Source: Treponema_C sp050937815 (GTDB lineage: Bacteria > Spirochaetota > Spirochaetia > Treponematales > Treponemataceae). Taken from it: 64,000 nucleotides of DNA. Under the pieces are notes generated by a model that was not told the origin of the DNA, did no database searches, and saw only the letters and a program-made list of their open reading frames with translations. Within the stretch, counting starts at the first letter, position 1. Each line of letters begins with the position of its first letter. Below, piece after piece: positions 18,336 through 26,284 of the stretch. The position numbers were made by a program, and so were the translations under genes. The DNA lies in assembly GCF_050937815.1 (NCBI RefSeq), contig NZ_JACDIJ010000008.1:48592-112591 (forward strand), written 5' to 3'.

Positions 18336-19262
18336 ATGGAACAATTTAATTCTGCAAACGCGAACAACGATATCAGAAAATTACTCAAAGAGAATGTTGT
18401 TCAATATCTCATGATTTTACCGACAGTTATTTTGGTAATTCTATTCGGAATATATCCTATTGTTTATATATTCTATTACAGTTTTATGCAGTATAACGGA
18501 TTTTCAGATCCGATATTTATCGGCCTATATAATTATGTTCGGGTTTTTTTAGACAGGTCATTTTGGATTTCAGTGAAAAATACATTAGAATTTGGACTGC
18601 TTATTCCAATTGTGCAGATTCCATTTGCACTTTTTCTTGCTGCTTTGCTTAATAAAAAATTTAAAGGGAGCGGAATAGCAAGAGCTATTATATTTGCTCC
18701 CAATATTACAAGTACTGCGATAATGGGAATTGTGTTTTTTCTAATGTTTGCTTCGTATAATGGTATTGTCAATGCTTTTTTACAGTCATGGCATATTATT
18801 TCAAAACCTATAGAATGGCTTGGAAATGGTATTCTTGCAAAATTGGTAGTAGTTATATTTTGTACATGGAGCGGGGTAGGTTTCTATATGGTTTTATTTC
18901 TTGCCGCACTTCAAAGAATCCCCCATGATGTGATTGAAAGTGCAACCATTGACGGAGCAAATTCCAGGCAAATTTTTTTTAAGATAACGATTCCTATGAT
19001 GGGAAAAATGTTTCAAATTATTTCAGTTCTTTCTATTTTAAACACATTAAAACTTTTTGACTCGGTTAAAGCACTTACCAACGGAGGGCCTGGAAATGCC
19101 ACGGATGTAATGACAATGTATATTTTTAGATATTTTTTCGAAAATCCCGGTACTCCGCAGCATGGATATGCATCGTCTGTTAGTATAGTGACTACATTGA
19201 TAATTCTCATTGTTACAGGCACCTATAGCTATTTGATAAGAGGAATGAAGGATAACGGGTAG
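18336..19262 (+). CDS. Sugar ABC transporter permease, MalF/UgpA type
   Basis: This 308-residue protein has six membrane helices. The cytoplasmic EAA loop 'IESATIDGANSRQIFFKITI' (about residues 200-220) is the contact for the ATPase. 'FNTLKLFDSVKALTNGGPGNAT' matches the family block near the end. It is 9 bases upstream of the partner permease. No ATPase gene lies in this operon, so it probably uses a shared MsmK/UgpC-type ATPase encoded elsewhere. Confidence 0.93.
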   Translation: MEQFNSANANNDIRKLLKENVVQYLMILPTVILVILFGIYPIVYIFYYSFMQYNGFSDPIFIGLYNYVRVFLDRSFWISVKNTLEFGLLIPIVQIPFALFLAALLNKKFKGSGIARAIIFAPNITSTAIMGIVFFLMFASYNGIVNAFLQSWHIISKPIEWLGNGILAKLVVVIFCTWSGVGFYMVLFLAALQRIPHDVIESATIDGANSRQIFFKITIPMMGKMFQIISVLSILNTLKLFDSVKALTNGGPGNATDVMTMYIFRYFFENPGTPQHGYASSVSIVTTLIILIVTGTYSYLIRGMKDNG

Positions 19263-19271
19263 GAGTCTAAT

Positions 19272-20123
19272 ATGTTAGAGAATAAGAAAAAACGTATCAT
19301 TTCACAGATATTAGTTTATTTTATTCTTGTGATTGTTATAGCTTTTATAGGATTCCCTCTTGTATATGCGTTTGGAGGATCATTTAAAACTATCAATGAA
19401 TTTCTTGTTGGTGGGACAAAAATATTTCCGGATGCATTTCAATGGCAAAATTATACTAAAGCGTGGAAACAGGCAAACTTTGCCAGATATACACTAAATA
19501 GTATCTTTTTTTCATTGTTTTCGGTAATCGGAACAGTCATTACAACCAGTATGACAGGATATATTATGAGCCGCTTTAATTTTCCTGGGAAGAAAATTCT
19601 TACTCTTATATTTGCTGTTATGCTTTTTTTAATCGGTGCTGTAACGCTCTATCCTATTTTTTTACTTTGTAATAAAATGGGACTTTTGAATTCAATTTGG
19701 GGGATGGTAATTGCGGAAGTAGCTACTCTTCAGCCGTTTTATTCAATTCTTATTATGGGATACTGTGATGGAATACCGAAACAAATTGATGAAAGTGCAA
19801 GAATAGATGGAGCCGGCACTTTTCGTATATATATAGGAATAATACTTCCGATAATAAAACCCATATTGGCGACATCGGCAATTCTTTCCTTTCGGGATTC
19901 TTGGAATAACTATATGATGCCTCTTGCTTTTACTATTGCACAGCCTAAATTGCGTACTCTTACTGTAGGTGTTGTATTACTAAAAGATCAAGGAGACGGG
20001 ATTGCTGCGTGGAATACAATGTTGGCCGGTACAATAATGAGCATATTGCCTATTTTAATTGTTTATATGTTTTGTAACAGATATTTTATAGAAGGTATGA
20101 CACAAGGTTCAATTAAGGAGTAA
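19272..20123 (+). CDS. Sugar ABC transporter permease, MalG/UgpE type
   Basis: This 283-residue protein has six membrane helices and the EAA motif 'IDESARIDGAGTFRIYIGII' (about residues 172-192). Its C-terminus 'FIEGMTQGSIKE' is the typical family end. It pairs with the MalF-type protein encoded upstream and is 4 bases from the GH3 gene, so sugar uptake and breakdown are cotranscribed. Confidence 0.94.
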   Translation: MLENKKKRIISQILVYFILVIVIAFIGFPLVYAFGGSFKTINEFLVGGTKIFPDAFQWQNYTKAWKQANFARYTLNSIFFSLFSVIGTVITTSMTGYIMSRFNFPGKKILTLIFAVMLFLIGAVTLYPIFLLCNKMGLLNSIWGMVIAEVATLQPFYSILIMGYCDGIPKQIDESARIDGAGTFRIYIGIILPIIKPILATSAILSFRDSWNNYMMPLAFTIAQPKLRTLTVGVVLLKDQGDGIAAWNTMLAGTIMSILPILIVYMFCNRYFIEGMTQGSIKE

Positions 20124-20127
20124 TTCA

Positions 20128-21738
20128 ATGAAAGTACTTAAAACATTACATATTGAAGAACTCACTATTGAGCAAAAAATTGGTTTAATGCTTTTTATGC
20201 GAAATCCTATAGATGCTGAAGATTTAGATTTTACTTTGGAGATGATACGAAATCATAGTCTTGGCGGGATACATCTTTCTTTTCGATATGTTCATGAAAA
20301 TTATTATTGTCCAGGAGAAAAATACCTGCTGGAGAAAGTTCTAGAGAATGCAGATTATCCGATTTTAATTGGAGATGACATGGAATATGGATTTAATTAT
20401 GGTAATATTGAACTTCCATATCAAATGGCATTGACTTCAACTAATAATATAAAGCTGGCATATGAATACGGTCGTATTACTGCAATAGAAGCAAAAAAAG
20501 GATATTACAATACTGTTTTTGGGCCAATAATGGATATTGCCGCCTTACCCTTGAGCAGTTGTGTCGGGAGTAGGGCATATGCTGACACAAAAGAAAAAGT
20601 TTCAGAGTACGCTATTGCAACGATAAAAGGTTACCAGGATCAAGGAATGGTCGTTACAGGTAAACATTATCCTGGCTTTGGATATTCTCCGGTAGATTCA
20701 CATATAGGAATGGTATATTTAGATGCAGATGAAAAAACCTTGATAAACCGTGAACTTGTTCCATATACTGAAGCAATAAAAAGTGCCGATCTTTCCGGAA
20801 TAATGGTTGGTCATATTATGGTTCCAAAGGTAGACCCGCAATATCCGGCATCTCTTTCAAAGAAAATAGTTGATGTGATACGTAATCAGGGATATGACGG
20901 TCTTATGATAACAGATAGCCTTGCGATGATTGGATTGACTAATATCTTTGGACTTGAAACTTGTCATCAACTCCCTATGGCGGCCGGTATAGATATGGTT
21001 CTTACAAGTTATAGAATCAGTTGTAAAGAGGCGTACACATATATGCTGGATGCCTATAAAAAAGGTATTGTAAGTGAAGAACAAATCAATAATGCGGCAA
21101 GACGTGTGATAACGGCGCAAAATCGCACATTAAAAAAACCGGTAGTTTCTGATATCTCGGAAGAGGATAGAAGTACCGTTTTTCAAATGAGCGTCGATGC
21201 TGTTATTGATATAAGAAAAAATGGTAGTGCTACAAAGCTGTTTGACGGTACTGATTTGCTTTTTGTATTCCAAAAAGGAAACATATATGAAGATTTTGAT
21301 ACTGGAGAATTAAAAAGAGAAAGCTACAATTTTTTAACCTTTGAAGAAAATATAAAAAAGAATTATCCCAAAGCATCTATTCTCTATCTGCCGGAATTTC
21401 CTGCAAGAAATCAGCAGGAAAGATTTATGGCAAAGACTATGGATTACTCTCGCATAGTTATGGTTCTTGGCACTAAAAATGAGTCATACAGGGGGACAAG
21501 TGATATTCCTCGAAGAATGCTTGCGATGATGGAAGGTCTTAAATCTAAACTTGTATGTGTAATTCTTTCAGGCTGCCCCTATGCATGTCGTGAATTTTTG
21601 TATGTTCCCAGAATAATCTGTGCTTACGATGGCCAATTATGTCAAAAGATTGCTATAGATGTTCTTTTAGGAAAGAAGAAGTCAACAGGCATTCTGCCTG
21701 TTAATCTTATAGAAAGAAAGATAATGACCGAAGAATGA
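20128..21738 (+). CDS. Glycoside hydrolase family 3 enzyme, beta-N-acetylhexosaminidase-like
   Basis: This 536-residue cytoplasmic enzyme has no signal peptide. The GH3 TIM-barrel carries 'GKHYPGFGYSPVDSH' (about residues 178-192), which corresponds to the NagZ-type loop KH.PG.G...DSH whose His acts as acid/base. It also carries 'LMITDSLAM' with the nucleophile Asp near residue 263. A C-terminal domain of about 190 residues follows, which many single-domain NagZ proteins lack. It would split beta-linked N-acetylhexosamine (or similar) from imported oligosaccharides, by hydrolysis or phosphorolysis. Confidence 0.88.
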   Translation: MKVLKTLHIEELTIEQKIGLMLFMRNPIDAEDLDFTLEMIRNHSLGGIHLSFRYVHENYYCPGEKYLLEKVLENADYPILIGDDMEYGFNYGNIELPYQMALTSTNNIKLAYEYGRITAIEAKKGYYNTVFGPIMDIAALPLSSCVGSRAYADTKEKVSEYAIATIKGYQDQGMVVTGKHYPGFGYSPVDSHIGMVYLDADEKTLINRELVPYTEAIKSADLSGIMVGHIMVPKVDPQYPASLSKKIVDVIRNQGYDGLMITDSLAMIGLTNIFGLETCHQLPMAAGIDMVLTSYRISCKEAYTYMLDAYKKGIVSEEQINNAARRVITAQNRTLKKPVVSDISEEDRSTVFQMSVDAVIDIRKNGSATKLFDGTDLLFVFQKGNIYEDFDTGELKRESYNFLTFEENIKKNYPKASILYLPEFPARNQQERFMAKTMDYSRIVMVLGTKNESYRGTSDIPRRMLAMMEGLKSKLVCVILSGCPYACREFLYVPRIICAYDGQLCQKIAIDVLLGKKKSTGILPVNLIERKIMTEE

Positions 21739-21805
21739 TGGACTTGTCCGGTTTGCGGAAAATTATGAGATTTTATGAAAATTTAGGTACGAAGAAGGTA
21801 TAACG

Positions 21806-22828
21806 ATGCCTGCAATGACGAATTACCATAGTTCGGTATATATTAAGCGATATAGTAATGGAAAACCTGTATTAGATGCATCTATGGTCCCCTATGATGC
21901 ACAATTGGTATTTAATGCCGGTGTCGTGAAATTTAACGGAGAGTATATAATGCTCTTTCGTGACGATTATGGATATATAGAAGGCCCATCACAATTTATG
22001 GGAGGGAACAAGTTTAAAGGGACCTATTTGGGCTTTGCAAGGAGCACCGACGGATATACATGGAAATGTGATTCGAATCCTTTTTGGAGTGCTGAAAAGA
22101 TTGCTGATAATGAAATATTTAGAATATACGATCCGAGATTGACTGTAATTGAACATAAATTATATTTATGTTTTGCTGCTGATACATATCACGGACTAAG
22201 GGGAGGAATCGCAAAAATTTCGGAAAAATTAGACAGCGTTACAATAATCAGTTTGTCTTTGCCTGACAACCGAAATATGGTTTTGTTTCCGGAAAAGATA
22301 AACAATAAGTATTATCGTTTGGAACGTCCAATGCCGGTTTACTCTCGTGATGGAAAGGACAGTTTTGATATCTGGATATCAAATTCTCCGGATTTAGAAT
22401 ACTGGGGTGGGAGTTCGCTTTTACTGGGCTTGGAGTCGGTTTCATATGCAAATGACAAACTTGGACCTGCAGCTCCTCCGGTAAAAACAAATAAAGGTTG
22501 GTTAACGCTTTTCCATGCAGTTCACAAAGATATTTCAAGAGGAAAAAACGGCTGGGAAGATAAATGGCAAAAATGCTATATGACCGGAATAATGCTTTTG
22601 GATTTAGAGGATCCTAAAAAAATAATCGGTTTTTCAAAAGAACCTCTCATAGTTCCAGAAACATATTGGGAAGTTGATGTCGGATTTAGAACTAATGTTA
22701 TATTTCCCGGAGGAATGATATTGGAAGAAAACAATGAAGTAAAAATTTACTATGGTGCAAGTGATATGGTTGAATGCCTTGCAACGGCGCAACTAGAAGA
22801 TCTTATTTCATTATGTACTCATGAATAA
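21806..22828 (+). CDS. Glycoside hydrolase family 130 enzyme (beta-mannoside phosphorylase-like)
   Basis: The 340-residue five-bladed propeller shows the GH130 pattern: 'FNAGVVKFNGEYIMLFRDDYG', 'LGFARSTDGYTWK' and the active-site 'RIYDPRLT' with the catalytic Asp at about residue 109. Family members use inorganic phosphate to release alpha-mannose-1-phosphate from beta-mannosides, including Man-beta-1,4-GlcNAc. Its neighbour GH3 hexosaminidase fits N-glycan-core or related substrates. Its end overlaps the start of the HAD gene by 8 bases. ATG 21815 is an alternative start. Confidence 0.87.
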   Translation: MPAMTNYHSSVYIKRYSNGKPVLDASMVPYDAQLVFNAGVVKFNGEYIMLFRDDYGYIEGPSQFMGGNKFKGTYLGFARSTDGYTWKCDSNPFWSAEKIADNEIFRIYDPRLTVIEHKLYLCFAADTYHGLRGGIAKISEKLDSVTIISLSLPDNRNMVLFPEKINNKYYRLERPMPVYSRDGKDSFDIWISNSPDLEYWGGSSLLLGLESVSYANDKLGPAAPPVKTNKGWLTLFHAVHKDISRGKNGWEDKWQKCYMTGIMLLDLEDPKKIIGFSKEPLIVPETYWEVDVGFRTNVIFPGGMILEENNEVKIYYGASDMVECLATAQLEDLISLCTHE

Positions 22829-23486
22829 AATTAAAGGTGTCATATTTGATCTCGATGGTGTTCTGTGTTCTACAGATACTTATCATTTTATTGCATGGAA
22901 AAATCTTGCAAAACGGCTGGGGCTTAGAATCGATGAAAGCTTAAAGGATAAAGTAAGGGGAATAAGTCGTATGGCCAGTTTGGATATTGTGCTGGGCGAA
23001 AAAAGTAGTTCGTTTACAGTTGAAGAAAAACAAAAGCTTGCAGATGAAAAGAATACAGATTATAGAAGAATGCTTTCAAATATGAATCTGGCGGATAGAA
23101 GCGAAGGAGCGTTTGAGGTAATATCGTTTTTAAAGAAAAAAGGAATAAAAATTGCAGTCGGTTCCGCCAGTTGTAATGCTCCTCTTATACTTAATAAAAT
23201 AGGGCTTAGGCAACAATTTGATGTCGTTGTCGACGGCTCAATGATAAGCCATTCAAAACCGCATCCGGAAGTGTTCCAAAAGGCTGCGGATTTTCTGCAT
23301 CTTTCCCCGGGGCAGTGTTTAGTTATTGAAGATGCGTATATGGGAATTGAAGCTGCAGCAAGGGGAGGGTTTGTACCTGTTGCGATAGGTACTGATGCTT
23401 CAAAACATGAAAAAGCCGTTTTCAAAATTAAAAATCTTTTAGAAATAGAAAATATAATCCCACTTGACATAAAATTCCGTTTTTGA
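22821..23486 (+). CDS. pgmB: Beta-phosphoglucomutase-like HAD protein
   Basis: This 221-residue HAD protein has the nucleophile motif 'DLDGVLCSTDTYHF' (first Asp about residue 10), motif II 'VGSASCNAPLIL', 'SKPHPEVFQKAA' with the motif III Lys, and motif IV 'VIEDAYMGIEAA'. These match beta-phosphoglucomutase, which converts beta-glucose-1-phosphate to glucose-6-phosphate. The GH130 neighbour would make an alpha-anomer, so either the enzyme accepts another phosphosugar or a further phosphorylase is involved. It is the last gene of the sugar operon, and the -35 box of the tRNA-Glu promoter lies inside its 3' end. Confidence 0.88.
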   Translation: MNKIKGVIFDLDGVLCSTDTYHFIAWKNLAKRLGLRIDESLKDKVRGISRMASLDIVLGEKSSSFTVEEKQKLADEKNTDYRRMLSNMNLADRSEGAFEVISFLKKKGIKIAVGSASCNAPLILNKIGLRQQFDVVVDGSMISHSKPHPEVFQKAADFLHLSPGQCLVIEDAYMGIEAAARGGFVPVAIGTDASKHEKAVFKIKNLLEIENIIPLDIKFRF

Positions 23487-23492
23487 TATTAT
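23464..23492 (+). promoter_or_regulatory. Promoter of tRNA-Glu
   Basis: TTGACA at 23464-23469 and TATTAT at 23487-23492 are separated by 17 bases, about 24 bases before the tRNA 5' end. The -35 box lies inside the coding end of the HAD gene. Confidence 0.8.
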
Positions 23493-23515
23493 ATGCAAGT
23501 CGCTTATTGCGGTAT

Positions 23516-23587
23516 GTCTCCTTCGTCTAGTGGTTAGGACATCGGGTTTTCATCCCGACAACAGGGGTTCAATTCCCCTAGGAGATG
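23516..23587 (+). tRNA. tRNA-Glu (anticodon TTC)
   Basis: A complete cloverleaf can be drawn: acceptor GTCTCCT/AGGAGAT, D stem GTC/GAC, anticodon stem TCGGG/CCCGA around loop TTTTCAT (anticodon TTC), and T stem AGGGG/CCCCT. The CCA end is not encoded. It marks the right edge of the A/T-rich metabolic block. Confidence 0.95.
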
Positions 23588-23590
23588 GCA

Positions 23591-23620
23591 GGCCGGTTCT
23601 TTCGAATCGGCCTTTTTTTT
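23591..23620 (+). terminator. Terminator after tRNA-Glu
   Basis: GGCCGGTTC (23591-23599) pairs with GAATCGGCC (23604-23612, one G-T pair), followed by eight Ts. It directly follows the tRNA. Confidence 0.88.
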
Positions 23621-23635
23621 ATTTATAGGAACTCT

Positions 23636-25756
23636 ATGGAACTTGAATCGACTCCTTTGGAATTATTGGATCCTCTTGAAGTTTCTCATTGGCTTTCGGC
23701 CGGCGGACCTGCGGAAAAAATATTCGACGGTTTTGAGGAACGCGAAGGTCAAATAGACTTATTACAGCATATTTGTACGGCTTTCAATGAAGATAAAATC
23801 GGTGTTTTTGAAGCCGGAACCGGTGTCGGAAAGTCGTTTGCATATTTGATTCCTGCAATACTTTGGGCGGTAAAAAATAAAGAACGTTCGGTTATTTCCA
23901 CCGGTACAATCAATTTACAACAGCAATTATTTGAAAAAGATATTCCGGCGGTACGCCGCTTACTCGGCATTGATTTTAAAGCCGCCCTTATGAAAGGCAG
24001 ACAAAATTATCTGTGTTTACGCCGTTTACATGACAGTTTGGAAGAAACCGATTTATTTGATGAAGAAAAAGAAGATTTATACACAATTCTCGAATGGTCA
24101 AAAACATCCGAAACGGGAAGTAATTCCGATTTAAGTTTTATGCCGTCTTTTTCCGTATGGCAGCGGGTTAACTCGGAAAGCGATGCTTGTTTGGGTAACC
24201 GTTGCCCGTTTTACGAAAGCTGTTTTGTGATGAAAATGCGTAAAAGAGCGGCAGAAGCTTCAATTTTAATTGTTAACCACCATTTACTGTTTGCCGATAT
24301 AGAAATGCGTTCCGCGGGAGCCGGGTTTGAAGATATTGCCGTTTTGCCGCCGTACAAACGGCTTATCTTGGATGAAGCGCACGGCATTGAAAGTGCGGCG
24401 ACCAGTTTTTTTTCAAGTTCGGTAAACCGCTTTAGCTTTACAAAACAACTGAATAAACTGTACCGAATACGTAAAACGTCGGCGGCGGGACTCTTATATA
24501 CTTTGCAAACATTGTCTTCGGCGGAAGAATCGCTGCAAGAAGCAATTTCTTTAATTCAAGTTATCAAAACCCGCTTACAGGATATGGAAGAAGCCGCTTT
24601 GTCTTTTTTGGCGGGAGCTTCGTCATGCAGACTGTGTGAAGCTACGGTTTCGCGGGCAACTTCGTTTATCGGAGCGGCCGAATTACTTGCAAAAGAGATC
24701 GCCTCTTTATGTTCATCCGTTAGAAATCTTATCGACGGTATAAACGAAGAGGAACAAGCCGGACAATGTGTATGGGAAACGCGGCATATTTTGCGCCGCC
24801 TTGAAAGTGCGGCTTTGGTATGTAAAAATTTCGGCGAATGGGCCGATAGGAGTGCTTCCGTTTTTTGGGTGGAAAAACATTCGCTTGAAAAAGGCGGTTT
24901 TTATCCGGTTTGTTATGAAACGCCCCTTGATATAGCCCCGCCGATATACGAAAATCTGTTTGAACCCATACCAACAGTTGTTTGTACTTCGGCTACCTTA
25001 ACATCGAGTTCCGCAAAGAGAACGGGCAGTTTTGTTTATTGGCTGGGAAGGACAGGCGCTTGTTTTGCGGAAAAAGAACGTTTACTGTGCGCGGAATTTA
25101 TATCACCTTTTAATTATAAACAAAATCTTTTGCTGACCGTCGCTTCAGATATGCCGGTACCGAATAACGATGGTTTTCAACAAACCCTTGAACAAACAAT
25201 TGTCCGCCTTATACGTTCATCCGCCGGACGTTCCCTTGTGCTTTTTACGTCTTACGAATCTTTACAATCCGCTTGTACCTATGCACGTACTATTTTGGCA
25301 AAGGAGGGGATTCGTGTTTTAAAACAGGGAGACGATGACCGCTTTCGCTTATTGGAAACTTTTAAAAAAGATGCGACAAGTGTACTTTTCGGAACCGATT
25401 CGTTTTGGGAAGGTGTCGATGTACCCGGCGAAAGTTTATCTCACGTCATTATTGTAAAACTGCCGTTCAGTGTTCCTTCGGATCCTGTTTTTCAAGCACG
25501 GTGTGAGAATTTGGATTCACGCGGATTATCGTCTTTTATGGATTTAAGCATTCCGGAAGCGATTATTCATTTTCGTCAAGGTTTCGGCCGCCTGATACGT
25601 CATTGCTCCGATTTCGGTGTCGTAAGCGTTTTGGATAAACGCCTTCTCATAATGCCCTACGGAAATTTATTTTTAAACAGCTTGCCTGAAAGTAAGCGCC
25701 TTTTTGATTCTACCGAAACAATTTGCACTTCGATTCGGCGGTTTTTGGATATTTAA
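23636..25756 (+). CDS. DinG/XPD-family ATP-dependent DNA helicase
   Basis: ATG 23636 is chosen because an upstream in-frame ATG would start inside the tRNA; TAGGAA precedes it. The 706-residue superfamily 2 helicase has Walker A 'EAGTGVGKSFAYLIP' (about residue 60) and box 'LDEAHG'. Later motifs are 'LVLFTSYESLQ', 'GTDSFWEGVDVPGE' and 'FRQGFGRLIR'. Four cysteines in 'QNYLCLRR' and 'CLGNRCPFYESC' match the XPD/DinG Fe-S cluster site. Relatives unwind 5'-to-3' and help resolve R-loops or DNA damage structures. Confidence 0.92.
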   Translation: MELESTPLELLDPLEVSHWLSAGGPAEKIFDGFEEREGQIDLLQHICTAFNEDKIGVFEAGTGVGKSFAYLIPAILWAVKNKERSVISTGTINLQQQLFEKDIPAVRRLLGIDFKAALMKGRQNYLCLRRLHDSLEETDLFDEEKEDLYTILEWSKTSETGSNSDLSFMPSFSVWQRVNSESDACLGNRCPFYESCFVMKMRKRAAEASILIVNHHLLFADIEMRSAGAGFEDIAVLPPYKRLILDEAHGIESAATSFFSSSVNRFSFTKQLNKLYRIRKTSAAGLLYTLQTLSSAEESLQEAISLIQVIKTRLQDMEEAALSFLAGASSCRLCEATVSRATSFIGAAELLAKEIASLCSSVRNLIDGINEEEQAGQCVWETRHILRRLESAALVCKNFGEWADRSASVFWVEKHSLEKGGFYPVCYETPLDIAPPIYENLFEPIPTVVCTSATLTSSSAKRTGSFVYWLGRTGACFAEKERLLCAEFISPFNYKQNLLLTVASDMPVPNNDGFQQTLEQTIVRLIRSSAGRSLVLFTSYESLQSACTYARTILAKEGIRVLKQGDDDRFRLLETFKKDATSVLFGTDSFWEGVDVPGESLSHVIIVKLPFSVPSDPVFQARCENLDSRGLSSFMDLSIPEAIIHFRQGFGRLIRHCSDFGVVSVLDKRLLIMPYGNLFLNSLPESKRLFDSTETICTSIRRFLDI

Positions 25757-25792
25757 AATGTTTAGCTTCTAAGAGATTTTGCCTTTAAAATA

Positions 25793-25833
25793 AAAAAGCC
25801 GTCCTACAGGTATCACCTTTAAGACAGCTTTTT
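25793..25833. terminator. Bidirectional terminator between the helicase and zinc-ribbon genes
   Basis: An A-run plus GCCGTC (25793-25803) pairs with GACAGC plus a T-run (25823-25833), giving a stem with A/T tails on both sides. It lies between convergent genes, so it could end both transcripts. Confidence 0.6.
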
Positions 25834-25851
25834 GCTGAGTTTCCCCTCGGA

Positions 25852-25878
25852 TGTCTAAAAACAACCAAGCTTTAGACA
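25852..25878. other. Perfect 8-bp inverted repeat
   Basis: TGTCTAAA (25852-25859) and TTTAGACA (25871-25878) flank an 11-base loop. It lies just after the stop codon of the minus-strand zinc-ribbon gene, so a 3'-end structure of that transcript is likely. Confidence 0.45.
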
Positions 25879-25897
25879 CAAACCCCGATTGAGTCTT

Positions 25898-26068
25898 TTA
25901 TCTAAAGTCTTTCGGACGGCGTTCGGTGCGTTTGCATTTTGTGCATTCGGCAACATTTTTTACTTTTCCGCCTTCACACATTGTTTTCATAATAACTTCA
26001 CCGCCGCAGCTGCAAAAAAACTTATGGGTTGAAACTGTCGTACGAGAGTTTTTACTGGCTCCTGCCAT
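25898..26068 (-). CDS. 56-residue zinc-ribbon protein
   Basis: A short gene read from 26068 to 25898 begins MAGASKNSRT and ends RRPKDFR. It has a strong ribosome site (GGAGGT, 6 bases before the ATG). Two cysteine pairs, 'CSC' (residues 19-21) and 'CTKC' (42-45), plus Cys31, fit a small zinc-binding fold. It is basic at both ends, so RNA or ribosome binding is possible. It is convergent with the helicase gene and divergent from yebC. I recognise no named family. Confidence 0.75.
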   Translation of the reverse strand: MAGASKNSRTTVSTHKFFCSCGGEVIMKTMCEGGKVKNVAECTKCKRTERRPKDFR

Positions 26069-26217
26069 AATAACCTCCGAAAAATAAGAGTGTATTAAAT
26101 ATACCCTTTTTTGCTATCTTAGTCAATCGCTTAAAAGTGACATCGGTTAAAATGTATGCTTGTAATTTTTATTTTTTTGCATTATTTGTTGTTTTTTGCC
26201 ATACATGCACCTTTAAT

Positions 26218-26240
26218 GCTGAATTGACAGAGAATTCAGC
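26218..26240. promoter_or_regulatory. Palindromic operator-like site over the yebC promoter
   Basis: GCTGAATT (26218-26225) and AATTCAGC (26233-26240) form a perfect inverted repeat around GACAGAG. It covers the -35 box and part of the spacer of the yebC promoter, the position of a classical repressor site. Confidence 0.6.
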
Positions 26241-26252
26241 TTATGGTATAAT
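26224..26252 (+). promoter_or_regulatory. Consensus sigma-70 promoter for yebC
   Basis: A perfect TTGACA (26224-26229), 17-base spacer and perfect TATAAT (26247-26252) end 32 bases before the yebC start codon. It probably drives the yebC-ruvC-methyltransferase-ruvA-ruvB-queA run. Confidence 0.85.
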
Positions 26253-26284
26253 ATAATGTATTTTTATATGTGATAGGAGTTTCG

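Noticed and set aside
23516..23590. tRNA-Glu as an attachment site of the A/T-rich block
   Set aside because: I searched by eye for a repeat of the tRNA 3' end near 5.7 kb and found none, so an att pair is not claimed.
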